Shown here piece after piece: positions 1 to 8,990 of a stretch of 36,282 nucleotides of DNA. Positions within the stretch are counted from its first letter, which is position 1, and every line of letters starts with the position of its first letter. The DNA lies in contig JAUJMQ010000017.1 of assembly GCA_030446775.1 (NCBI GenBank), forward strand, positions 15,071 through 51,352. Direction: 5' to 3'. The position numbers were made by a program, and so were the translations under genes. Source of the stretch: Egibacteraceae bacterium (lineage in GTDB: Bacteria; Actinomycetota; Nitriliruptoria; Euzebyales; Egibacteraceae). The notes under the pieces are model-generated. The model had not been told where the DNA came from. It did no database searches and saw only the letters and a program-made list of their open reading frames with translations.

Positions 1-5
1 GGGGC

Positions 6-1160
6 CTAGCCGCCCTGCTGGCAGAACTCCGTCTCCGCGGCGGCGCCGCCGCAGATCTCCTCCATGGTCAAAAAGCCGTCGTCGACGACGGTCTGGACGT
101 TCTCGGCGGTGATCGCCTCCGGCGTCAGCAGGACCGACGGGACGTCCTTGGTGCCGTTGTTGGTCACGTCGTCGACCTGGGGCTCCTCGCCGCGCAGCAG
201 CTGGACGGCGAGCTCGGCGGCCGCCCGCGTCTCGTCGGCGATGGACTTGTAGACGGTCATGCACTGGTCACCCAGCAGGATGTTCTGGATCCCCTCGGGC
301 GTGGCGTCCTGGCCGGTCACCGGGATGCCGTTGAGGTTGCGGGTCTTCAGCGCCGAGATCGCGGCGTTGCCGAGGCCGTCGTTGGCGGCAAGGACGCCGT
401 CGATGTCGTCACCGGCCTGCTGCAGCATCTGCTCGAAGATCGTCAGCGCCTGCTGGTTGTCCCAGTCGGGCACCGACTGGTCGGCGACCTCGGTCCACTC
501 GCCCGCCTCGAACTTCTGGTCGATGACGGAGTTGTAGCCCTGCGCGAACAGCGTCGCGTTGTTGTCGGTCGGCGAGCCGTTGAGCACCGCGACCTGCGGA
601 TTCTCGACGCCGGCCTCCTCCAGGCACTGCACGAGGCCCTCGCCCTGCAGGCGCCCGACCTCTTCGTTGTCGAAGCTGACGTAGTAGTCGGCGTCGCCGT
701 CCAGGGTCAGCCGGTCGTAGTCGATGACGCGGACGCCCTGCGCCTTGGCGTTGTCGATGATCGTCGCGCCGCTGCCGCTGTCGAGGTTGGTCATCAGCAG
801 CACGGTCGCGCCGTCGGTGATGGCCTGCTCCGCCTGCGTCTGCTGGGTCGCGGCGTCGCCCTCGGCGTTGAGGATCTGGTACTGGTCGGGGCTCAGGCCG
901 AGGTCTTCGAACGCCTTCTCGAAGAAGGGCCGGTCCTTGGTCTCCCAGCGCGACGACGACGCGCTGTCGGGCAGGAGCACCGCGATCTTTCCCTCGGCCT
1001 CGCCGCCCGCGGCCTCGCTGCCGCCGGCGGCGGCCTCGCTGCCCCCGCCCGCCGGCTGGGTGCCCTCGCCAGCCTGCTCGCCGCCGCTGCCGCAGGCCGC
1101 CAGCACCAGCATCAGCAGCGCCGCGGCCAGCGCCGTGCCCGTCGTCCGGATCGCCTTCAT
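6..1160 (-). CDS. xylF: D-xylose ABC transporter substrate-binding lipoprotein (XylF-like)
   Basis: This is the extracellular binding protein of a sugar ABC importer, most like XylF/ChvE-type pentose binders. It would capture xylose and deliver it to a permease/ATPase pair, which lies outside the window. The 384-residue product begins MKAIRTTG and has a lipoprotein signal: a hydrophobic run ending in the lipobox LAAC (Cys about residue 23). A Gly/Ser/Glu-rich spacer with repeated GGSEAA units follows, as is typical for a lipid-anchored protein. The rest is a type I periplasmic-binding fold with DRPFFEKAFEDLG, NLDSGSGA, VIDYDRL and GVLAANDGLGNAA, close to XylF. The start at 1160 is preferred over an in-frame start at 1214 because GGGAGG sits just upstream of it and the signal peptide begins there. 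Two C-terminal cysteines (EIC, EFC) could form a disulfide. Its neighbours on the same strand (epimerase, xylose isomerase) support xylose as the ligand. Confidence 0.93.
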   Translation of the reverse strand: MKAIRTTGTALAAALLMLVLAACGSGGEQAGEGTQPAGGGSEAAAGGSEAAGGEAEGKIAVLLPDSASSSRWETKDRPFFEKAFEDLGLSPDQYQILNAEGDAATQQTQAEQAITDGATVLLMTNLDSGSGATIIDNAKAQGVRVIDYDRLTLDGDADYYVSFDNEEVGRLQGEGLVQCLEEAGVENPQVAVLNGSPTDNNATLFAQGYNSVIDQKFEAGEWTEVADQSVPDWDNQQALTIFEQMLQQAGDDIDGVLAANDGLGNAAISALKTRNLNGIPVTGQDATPEGIQNILLGDQCMTVYKSIADETRAAAELAVQLLRGEEPQVDDVTNNGTKDVPSVLLTPEAITAENVQTVVDDGFLTMEEICGGAAAETEFCQQGG

Positions 1161-1253
1161 GGTCCCTCCCGTTTCAGGCGGAACGCCCGGTGTGGGCCTT
1201 CCGTGGTCGTGCATCCAACTCGCCCTGGTGGCAGCGGGTTCCCGCGCCGGTGG

Positions 1254-2030
1254 TCACGATGCCGTTCGCTGGGTGACACCCGGTCCCCACGACCACGTGG
1301 TCTTCGCGGTGAGCCGCTCGCCGGGCCCGAGCACGGCCAGGCCGGTGCCGGCCACGCCGCGCTCGTGCAGCGCCGGCGCGTCCGGCCACGCCGTCATCGG
1401 CTCGACGCAGACGCCGCGCGGCGGGGTGTGGACGACCAGCGTGCACAGCGGGTGGGGCAGCGCGATCTCCAGCACCAGGTCGGGCCAGGCGACGGTGGCG
1501 GTCGATCCGGACGCCACGTACACGTCGTCCAGGCGCCGGCTGCCCAGGGCAGGGGCGTCGCGCAGGTCGGTCGCACCGGTGACGGGCGCGCGCTCGCCGG
1601 TGGGGACCAGGTCGGGGCGCAGAGCGAGCACCTCGCCGGCGTCCACGCCCACGCACAGGTCGCCGTCGGCGGGTCTGGCGAACCACGGGTGCCAGCCCAG
1701 CGACGCCGGCATCGGCTGGGAGCCGGCCTCGACGTGCGCGGACAGCTCCAGGCGTCCCGGCGCGAGCGCCATCCGCTGGCCGGCCCGGCCCCCGAACGGC
1801 CAGCGGTCGGGCGGCAGCGCGCACGACAGGGCGACCGTCGCGTCGTCGGCGACGTCGACGTCCCAGTGCAGGCCCGACACCACACCGTGGATCGCGTGCC
1901 CCTGGTAGTCGGGTCGCAGGCGGTGCTCGGTGCCGGCGAACGGCCCAGGACGGGACGGTCACCTTCGACGCCTGCGCCGCCGGCGAGCGGGTCGACGTCG
2001 ACGCGGAGCAGCGCGCAATGTCGGCGTCAC
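1254..2030 (-). pseudogene. Aldose 1-epimerase (mutarotase) family, disrupted N-terminus
   Basis: The protein would interconvert alpha and beta anomers of a sugar, here plausibly xylose before isomerisation. The C-terminal ~209 residues (from 1883) are intact and typical of a galactose-mutarotase fold: LGWHPWF carries a conserved His, followed by DDVYVAS and CVEPMTAWPDAP with the expected catalytic-base Glu. The same frame stays open upstream to 1958 and adds FAGTEHRLRPDYQGHAIHG, which is genuine family sequence. Beyond that the frame hits TGA. Family-like N-terminal sequence (LRVDVDPLAGG, then DRPVLG) continues in another frame back to a GTG at 2030. Between the two blocks about 25-35 residues normally present, including the WGSxPMxPWAGR-like stretch, are missing. 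The gene is therefore frameshifted and probably internally deleted, although two nearby indels plus an assembly deletion cannot be excluded. It ends 94 bp before the xylF start on the same strand. Confidence 0.7.
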
Positions 2031-2153
2031 CCGGGCGACGCAGTGACGCGCAGGCGCCCGCCGGCGTTGTCGGCTCACGAACCCCTCCGTCGACGCGGTC
2101 GTCCCGCCGGCGCGCAACGTCGGGCGTCACTGGTCGGCTACCCTGCGCCGCGT

Positions 2154-2930
2154 GTCTCCGGAATGGTCAGAGCCGGCCCCGCAGCAGCTGGCGAGGGTGG
2201 CCGCGGTAGTTCAGCGCGGCTTGTCGTATCTGGAGGCCAGGCCGTCCGATGGAAGTTGAAGGCGCGCTCGACGACGTTATGGGCCGGTAGATGCTGGGAT
2301 CCACCGCGGCCGTCCGCCGCGCTAGCACGCGTCTGCGACGCCGTTGGTCGTCCTTCTCGGGGATCGTGACCTTGATTCCGCGCCGGGTCAGCAGTTGGCG
2401 GTTGGCTAGATCCTTGTCGGCGATCAGCCCGTCGACGCGTCAGCCTGGTCGAGCGCGGACGTGGAGGCCGGCCATGACCGCGCAGCTCGGTGACGTCGTT
2501 GACGTTGCCGCCGGTCAGCCACAGCGACATGGGGCGGCCGTGACCGTCGGGCCAGGTGGATCTTGGCGAGCAGGCGGTCGGCCGTCTCGGTCGCGGGAGT
2601 CGTGTGGGCCCTGACCACTCGCGCGGCTCGGCGCTGGTCGCACCAGCGACGAGTCCACCGCCACCAGCCAGTCCAGCTCCCCCGCAGCGTCGGCGATGGC
2701 CGCAGCGCCTGGCTGCGAGTGCCGTCGCGCGCCTTGCTTCCGCGAGCGCCAGGCCCGAACCGCTCGGGCAAGTCCCGCCACGCGCGGCGAACCGCCACAC
2801 ATCGCCTCGACCACGGTGCGGCCCGGTCTCGGTGCGCGACGGGCGGGCGGCTCGATCATCGCCCACGCGCTGTCACTGATCACATGTCGTAGCCGCATAG
2901 AACCAACGTCGCCCTCAAAACCCAGGAGCC
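2154..2930 (-). mobile_element. IS5-family (IS427-like) insertion sequence remnant
   Basis: An IS5-type element contains a transposase spread over all three minus-strand frames. Possible imperfect terminal inverted repeats lie at 2911-2930 (reading inward GGCTCCTGGGTTTTGAGGGC) and 2154-2174 (reading inward GTCTCCGGAATGGTCAGAG), matching at roughly 12 of 20 positions. I did not find a clear target-site duplication. Immediately outside the transposase-proximal end is a short duplicated piece of the neighbouring xylose isomerase gene, so the element appears to sit at a rearrangement point of the xylose locus. The boundaries are tentative. Confidence 0.55.
2160..2898 (-). pseudogene. IS5-family DDE transposase, multiply frameshifted
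   Basis: The transposase starts at ATG 2898 (MRLRHVISDSAWAMIEP), the usual N-terminus of IS5/IS427 transposases. Family blocks follow in shifting frames: WRDLPERFGP, then GELDWLVAVDSSLVRA with the first catalytic Asp, then KIHLA. Next come SLWLTGGNVND and LIADKDLANRQLLTRRG with the second catalytic Asp, followed by IPEKDD. HNVVERAFN carries the catalytic Glu, and ASRYDK lies near the end. All three DDE residues are therefore readable, but no single frame spans more than about a third of the gene. At roughly 245 residues the total is near the usual size. Whether it is a dead relic or a sequence with indel errors cannot be settled from one copy. A programmed -1 frameshift, known in some IS5 members, would explain only one of the several shifts. 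Confidence 0.75.
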
Positions 2931-2956
2931 GGCTACGAGGAAGAACGCCTCCTTGA
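2924..2956 (-). repeat. Duplicated fragment of the xylose isomerase gene
   Basis: A 22-bp stretch at 2935-2956 is identical to 3342-3363 inside xylA. The similarity extends to 2924 (3333 in xylA) with a 2-bp insertion. In xylA the segment encodes IKEAFFLVRLL. Here it abuts the end of the IS5-type element, which suggests that a second partial xylA copy, or a duplication made during IS activity, was left behind. Confidence 0.6.
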
Positions 2957-3008
2957 CGCACCTCAAACGCCGGACGACTTGCGTGCAACGAGGTCCTGGG
3001 GAGTAGCC

Positions 3009-4171
3009 CTAGATCCCGAGGATCAGGTCGACGGTCGACTGGTCGAGCCGCTCGTTGGCGTAGTTGCGCCGAGCGAGCGCCGCGGCGTCGGGTTGCTCGG
3101 CGAGCAGGCGGTCGGCGTCTCCCGCCAGTAGGGGCCCACCGCCGGCTCGGCGAGGTCGGTCGCGCCGGCCGCAGCCAGTGCCTCGGCGATGGCCGGGTCG
3201 GCCGAGAACCTGCGCGCCTTGTCCGCGAGCGCCAGGTAGGTCCGCATGCATCCGGCGGGAAGTCCCACACGCCCTGCCCGGTCTCGGTGCGATACGGGCG
3301 GGCGTCGAAGCGCGACCCCGTCGGACTCCTCGAGGAGCCGGACGAGGAAGAACGCCTCCTTGATCCCCTCCGAGGAAGCGCAGGTCCTGGTCGTAGCGCC
3401 GATCTTCTGGCCGTTGAGGTCGATGTGGAACAACTTGCCGGCCCACAGCGCCTGCGCGACGCCGTGGGTGAAGCTCAGCCCGGCCATGGTCTCGTGCGCG
3501 ACCTCGGGGTTGACGCCGACCATGTCGGGTTGCTCGAGGCGCTCGATGAAGGCGAGCTCCGTGCCGACGGTCGGCAGGAAGGTGTCGCGCGGGGCTCGTT
3601 CGTCTTGGCTCCAGCGCGCGCATCCGTAGCCGCGGTCGCTGACATAGGCGCACAAGAAGTCCAGCGCCTCGGCGTAGCGGTCCAGCGCCGCCAGCGGTGA
3701 AGCGCCTCCACGCCCTCGCGGCCGCCCCAGAACACGTAGGTCGGCGCCCCGAACTCCGCGCCGAGGTCGATCGCGCGCATCGTCGACCGCCACCGCCGCA
3801 CCTCCGGGCTGTTGGCGGGGCTCCCTCCTTGAACACCGGGTTCCAGAACAGGTTCGTCGTCGCCATCGACACCACCATGCCGGTGTCGTCGAGCGCCTGC
3901 GGAACCGCTTGACGATCGCCTCGCGCTCGGAGGCGTCCGCGTCGGGCGGCAGCAGGTCGTCGTCGTGGAAGCTCACCCCGTAGGCGCCGAGGTCGGCCAG
4001 GCGCCGAACGATCTCATCCGGAGCGATCATCGGGCGCACCACGTCACCGAAGGGGTCGCGGCCCGGATGTCCCACGGTCCACAGGCCGAAGGTGAACTTG
4101 TGCTCGGGCCGCGGCTCAATGCCGGACGTGCCAGCTGCCCCCAGAGTGTCGGTCACGGCGGTGTCGGTCAT
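3009..4171 (-). pseudogene. xylA: Xylose isomerase, group I (frameshifted in this sequence)
   Basis: XylA converts D-xylose to D-xylulose in the cytoplasm with two divalent metals. Start ATG 4171 gives MTDTAVTD and then the group I signature FTFGLWTVGHPGRDPFG. In order, across three frames, come [11 protein letters not shown] (with a catalytic His), [28 protein letters not shown] and a broken EPKTNEPR metal-ligand motif near 3605. [72 protein letters not shown] and GCMRTYLALADKARRF follow, ending at NERLDQSTVDLILGI. About 387 residues are represented, the normal size. At least seven frame changes occur (near 3905, 3815, 3697, 3605, 3400, 3310 and 3130). Several are repaired by adding one base: CGCAGG to CGCCAGG near 3905 restores KRFRQALDD, and an extra C near 3608 restores EPKTNEPR. 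Every conserved block survives, so sequence error is more likely than decay. It diverges from xylB. Confidence 0.88.
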
Positions 4172-4321
4172 GGCGGGTGTCCTGGCCTCGCGTCGCTCGC
4201 CCGAGTTTGTCGGGGCGTCCGACGAAGCTGGCATGGCGCGGCGGCGCCGTCAACGGTTTACTCCCGGCGCGGCGGCGCCGACCGGAGCCGCCGACAGCCG
4301 TCGCGAGGGGCAGGAGGACGG
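4172..4321. promoter_or_regulatory. Divergent xylA-xylB control region with candidate operators
   Basis: This 150-bp region must hold both divergent promoters. Two symmetrical elements are visible. One is at 4206-4226, with arms TTTGTCGG and CCGACGAA around a 5-bp centre and one mismatch. The other is GTCAACGGTTTAC at 4249-4261, odd-centred and LacI/ROK-operator-like, in a locally AT-richer patch. AGGAGG at 4312-4317 is the xylB ribosome-binding site. No regulator gene is present in the window, so operator function is an inference. Confidence 0.4.
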
Positions 4322-5761
4322 GTGACGGGGCCGCTGGTCGCAGGAGTGGACTGCTCGACGCAGGCCACCAAAGTGCTGGTCGTCGACCCGGCCGGCGGGC
4401 AGGTCGTGGGCACCGGCCGCGCCGACCACGCGGTCACGGGCTCGGGCGGGGCACGCGAGACCGACCCGGCGGACTGGGAGCGGGCGCTGTCGGCCGCCCT
4501 CGCGGCGACCGGCAGGGCCGCCGACGTCGGCGCCGTCGCCGTCGCGGGCCAGCAGCACGGTCTCGTCGTCGCCGACGCCGACGGGCGTCCCCTGCGGCCC
4601 GCGGTGCTGTGGAACGACACCCGCTCGGCGCCCGACGCGGAGGCGCTCGTCGAGGCGCTCGGCGGCCCGCAGGCCTGGGCCGAGCGGGTCGGCAGCGTCC
4701 CGGTCGCGTCGTTCACGGTGACGACCTGGGCCTGGCTGCGTCGGACCGAGCCCGCGGTGGCGTCCGCCGCCCGCGCCGTGCGCCTGCCCCACGACCACCT
4801 CACGGCGCGGCTGACGGGTCGCGCCGTCACCGACCGCGGGGACGCCTCGGGCACCGGCTGGTGGTCGACGGCGACGGGCGGCTACCGACCCGACGTGCTG
4901 GGGCTGCCCGCCGTGGCGCTGGACCCGGCCCTGCTGCCGGAGGTGCTGGGACCGGACGAGGCGGCGGGCACGGTGACGCCCGAGGCGGCCGCGGCGTTCG
5001 GGCTGGCGTCGGGGGCGCTGGTCGGGCCGGGCACCGGCGACAACATGGGAGCGGCGCTCGGCCTGGGGCTGGAGCCGGGGACGCCCGTGGTCAGCCTCGG
5101 CACCTCGGGGACCGCGTACGCGGTGTCCGGGCGCCGTCCGGCCGACCCCAGCGGTGTCGTGGCGGGCTTCGCCGACGCGACCGGTCGGTTCCTGCCGCTG
5201 GCGTGCACCTTGAACTGCACCCTGGCCGTCGACCGCTTCGCGTCGCTGTTGGGCGTGGCCCGCGACGCCGTCGCCCCCGGCGGCGACGTCGTCGTGCTGC
5301 CCTACCTCGACGGCGAGCGCACGCCGAACCTGCCCGGCGCGAGCGGGACGGTCACCGGCCTGCGCGCCGACACGACCGCCGGCCAGGTGCTGCGCGCCGC
5401 CTACGAGGGCGCCGCGGCCTCGCTGCTGGACGCCCTCGACGCCGTCGCCGAGCAGGCCGGGGGCCTGCCGGCGGACGCGCCGCTGGTCCTCATCGGGGGT
5501 GGGGCGAGGGGGGCGGTGTGGCGGCAGGTCGTCGGCCGCCTCTCCGGCCGCCCGCTCGTGGTCCCCGACGCCGAGGAGCTCGTCGCGCTGGGGGCCGCCG
5601 TCCAGGCGGCCGCGGTGCTCGGCGGCGAGGATCCCGGGACAGTGGCGGCGCGGTGGGACACCCGTCGGGGGCAGGAGATCGCCGCGGTCGAACGCGACGA
5701 GGCCACGTTGGAGCGGGTCCGCAGCACCCGCCGGGAGCTGCTGGGCCCGCGGGGAGCGTGA
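4322..5761 (+). CDS. xylB: Xylulokinase
   Basis: XylB phosphorylates D-xylulose to D-xylulose 5-phosphate with ATP, feeding the pentose phosphate pathway directly after XylA. The intact 479-residue protein has the FGGY-kinase layout. An N-terminal phosphate-binding loop (LVAGVDCSTQATKVLVVD) is followed by the GQQHG substrate motif at residues 76-80. The catalytic-base region is GPGTGDNMGAALG (Asp about 240), then VSLGTSGTAY, YLDGERTPN and a C-terminal adenosine motif LIGGGARGAVWRQV. GTG 4322 is chosen because AGGAGG lies 4 bp upstream and the protein then begins exactly at the family N-terminus; the open frame runs further upstream without similarity. The gene diverges from xylA across a short control region. 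It is unbroken although xylA is full of frame changes, showing that sequence quality varies along the window. Confidence 0.95.
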   Translation: MTGPLVAGVDCSTQATKVLVVDPAGGQVVGTGRADHAVTGSGGARETDPADWERALSAALAATGRAADVGAVAVAGQQHGLVVADADGRPLRPAVLWNDTRSAPDAEALVEALGGPQAWAERVGSVPVASFTVTTWAWLRRTEPAVASAARAVRLPHDHLTARLTGRAVTDRGDASGTGWWSTATGGYRPDVLGLPAVALDPALLPEVLGPDEAAGTVTPEAAAAFGLASGALVGPGTGDNMGAALGLGLEPGTPVVSLGTSGTAYAVSGRRPADPSGVVAGFADATGRFLPLACTLNCTLAVDRFASLLGVARDAVAPGGDVVVLPYLDGERTPNLPGASGTVTGLRADTTAGQVLRAAYEGAAASLLDALDAVAEQAGGLPADAPLVLIGGGARGAVWRQVVGRLSGRPLVVPDAEELVALGAAVQAAAVLGGEDPGTVAARWDTRRGQEIAAVERDEATLERVRSTRRELLGPRGA

Positions 5762-5907
5762 GCGGCCCGGCTCAGTCCACGCCGGTCCCCGGCTGACCCG
5801 GCGGCGACCTCGGGTTCGGGCCGACGTTTCTCCTGCCCCGCGGGGTGCGCGCCGCGACGCCGCCTGCTATGCCTGGCGGCCGCTCCCGGCGAGGTGAAAG
5901 GTCGACG

Positions 5908-6948
5908 ATGCGGTTCGGCTTCTGGATGCCCATGTTCGGCGGCTGGCTGCGCAACGTCGCCGACGAGGGCATGAGCATCGAGTGGCCCTACGTCCGGGCG
6001 CTGTCGCAGACGGCGGAGCGGTCGGGCTTCGAGCTCAGCCTGCTCGCCGAGCTGAACCTCAACGACATCAAGGGCCACGCCGCGCCGTCGCTGGACGCCT
6101 GGACCCTGGCCCCGGCCGTCGCCGCGGTCACCGAGCACCTCGAGCTCATGCTCGCCGTCCGGCCCAACTACCACTCGCCGGCGCTGACGGCGAAGGCGCT
6201 CAGCACGCTGGACACGATCGCGCCGGGGCGTGTCAGCCTCAACGTCGTCTCCAGCTGGTGGGCCGACGAGGCCCGCCAGTACGGGGCGCCGTTCGACGTG
6301 CACGACGCCCGCTACGCGCGCACGTCGGAGTGGCTGGAGGTCCTCGAGCGCGTGCTCACCGAGCCGACCGTGACCCACCACGGTGACCTGTACGACCTGG
6401 AGGGCACGGTGATGGAGCCCAAGCCCTCCGCGCCGGTGCTCGTGTACATGGGCGGCGAGTCGCCGCGCGCGAAGGAGGTCATCGCCACCCAGGGCGGGGC
6501 CTACGTCATGCACGGCGATCCCCCCGACGTCATCGCCGCGAAGGTCGCCGACCTGCGCGCCCGCCGGGAGCAGACCGACCGGCCGCCGCTGCGCTTCGGC
6601 GTCTCCGGGTTCGTGGTGTGCCGGGACACCGAGGCGGACGCGCGCGCGGAGCTCGAGCGCATCACCGACGTCCACGCCAGCCCCGAGGCGTACGCCTCGT
6701 ACCGTGACTTCGTCGCCGGCAGCCAGCTGGAGAGCCGCGTGAGCCTGGAGGAGTACAGCGTGTCCAACCGGGGGCTGCGCGCCGGGCTGGTCGGCACGCC
6801 GCAGCAGATCGCCGAGCGCATCGGCGCGTACGCCGACGCCGGCGTCGACCTGCTGCTGTTGCAGTTCTCGCCGCAGCTGGAGGAGATGGAGCGCTTCGGA
6901 CGCGACGTCATCACGCCGTACTTCCCGCAGCCGGTGGCGACTGCGTAG
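5908..6948 (+). CDS. LLM-class flavin-dependent monooxygenase (SfnG/SsuD-like)
   Basis: This is a 346-residue bacterial-luciferase-like enzyme that would use reduced FMN from a partner reductase and oxygen to oxidise a small substrate. The N-terminus (MRFGFWMPMFGGWLR) and internal blocks (ERSGFELSLLAELNL, LAVRPNYHSPALTAKALSTLD, GRVSLNVVSSWW, YMGGESPRAKEV, GTPQQIAERIGAYADAG, LLQFSPQLEEMERFG) place it with dimethylsulfone monooxygenase SfnG and alkanesulfonate monooxygenase SsuD, so a C-S-cleaving role is the best family guess. The substrate is not established. GAGGTGAAAGG upstream supports ATG 5908. Its last 38 bp overlap the end of the convergent HAD gene. No flavin reductase or sulfonate transporter is adjacent, which weakens a sulfonate assignment. 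Confidence 0.88.
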   Translation: MRFGFWMPMFGGWLRNVADEGMSIEWPYVRALSQTAERSGFELSLLAELNLNDIKGHAAPSLDAWTLAPAVAAVTEHLELMLAVRPNYHSPALTAKALSTLDTIAPGRVSLNVVSSWWADEARQYGAPFDVHDARYARTSEWLEVLERVLTEPTVTHHGDLYDLEGTVMEPKPSAPVLVYMGGESPRAKEVIATQGGAYVMHGDPPDVIAAKVADLRARREQTDRPPLRFGVSGFVVCRDTEADARAELERITDVHASPEAYASYRDFVAGSQLESRVSLEEYSVSNRGLRAGLVGTPQQIAERIGAYADAGVDLLLLQFSPQLEEMERFGRDVITPYFPQPVATA

Positions 6949-7701
6949 CGGCCAGGCGGCGGGCGGCGGCCAGCGCGATGTCGGTGAACTCGCGGAGGTC
7001 TGACACGCGCCGGGGATGGTCGACGGTGTGCAGGCCGCGGTGGTCGACGACCCACGACACGAGACCGGCGGCGTCTGCGGCGGCGGCGTCGTAGGACACG
7101 GTGTCACCGAGGTACCACGTCTCGGCCGGCCGCAGGCCCAGCGGCTGGAGGGCGTGCGCGAAGATCCCCGGGTCGGGCTTGTGCACGCCCACCACGGTGG
7201 AGTCGACGATGACCTCCAGCTGCGCGGCCAGGCCCGCGCGGCCCAGCGCGTCGGCGATCCGGCCGTCGGCGTTGGACACGACCCCCACGCGCAGGCCCGC
7301 CGCCCGCAGCCGGCCGATCGCCTCGGCGGCGCCCGGGATCGGGTCGTCCCACAGCATCTGCTCGGTGTCGGCTGCGCGCCACGCCTCGATCGCGACCTCG
7401 GCCGGCACGCGGCTGTGCTCGGCGACCTCGGCGAGCCACGCGGGAAACCAGTCGCCCCACTGGCCGGCGGCCGGGCCGTAGCGCTCGGAGTCCAGCAGCA
7501 CCAGGGTGCGCCACAGCGCGTCGTCGAGCTCGTGGGGGTCGTGGCCGCGGCCACGCAGCGCCGCCGCGTAACGCTCCGCGTGAACCTGCAGGAGCGTCCC
7601 GCCGGCATCGAACAGCACGCCCCGCGGTGGCGGAGCGCCGTCGGGCGGCAGCGGCCCGCGGGGCGGTAGCGCACCGCCGCCGGCCGGCGGCGGTGTCGCC
7701 A

Positions 7702-7702
<1 letters not shown>
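6911..7702 (-). CDS. HAD-superfamily hydrolase (HDHD3/REG-2-like)
   Basis: This 263-residue haloacid-dehalogenase-type hydrolase is probably a phosphatase of unknown substrate. Motif I is FDAGGTL (nucleophile Asp32). The usual second Asp is Gly34, as is common in the DAGGT subgroup. Motif II is VVSNADG, motif III is the Lys in VGVHKPDPGIF, and motif IV is YLGDTVSYDAAAADAAG. A helical cap lies between residues about 40 and 130. A Pro/Gly-rich N-terminal lead of about 27 residues precedes the fold. The GTG start at 7702 overlaps the upstream acetyltransferase stop as TAGTG, indicating translational coupling. The 3' end overlaps the convergent monooxygenase gene by 38 bp. Pairing with a thiolase does not by itself indicate the substrate. 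Confidence 0.88.
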
Positions 7703-8883
<1,181 letters not shown>

Positions 8884-8990
8884 GGCACGGCCTCCGGACG
8901 GGACGAACGGCTGGAGGCGTCATTGTTCCACGGCGTTCCACGGCGCGGCGAGTTGGTGCGCGCCGGCGGCCGCGCGCGAGGATGGCCGGC
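8884..8990. promoter_or_regulatory. Divergent thiolase / S9 peptidase promoter region
   Basis: The gap between the divergent genes contains two perfect head-to-tail copies of the 10-mer GTTCCACGGC (8925-8934 and 8935-8944). Tandem decamers in phase with the helix are typical of response-regulator-type binding sites. No clear -10/-35 pair can be assigned. Confidence 0.3.

Noticed and set aside
1203-2369. Plus-strand open frame of 388 codons over the epimerase and IS region
   Set aside because: The minus strand carries mutarotase and transposase motifs, while the plus-strand translation is compositionally biased and featureless.
5401-7674. Minus-strand open frame of 757 codons opposite xylB, the monooxygenase and the HAD gene
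   Set aside because: It spans three genes with clear family motifs in other frames and has no recognisable domain.
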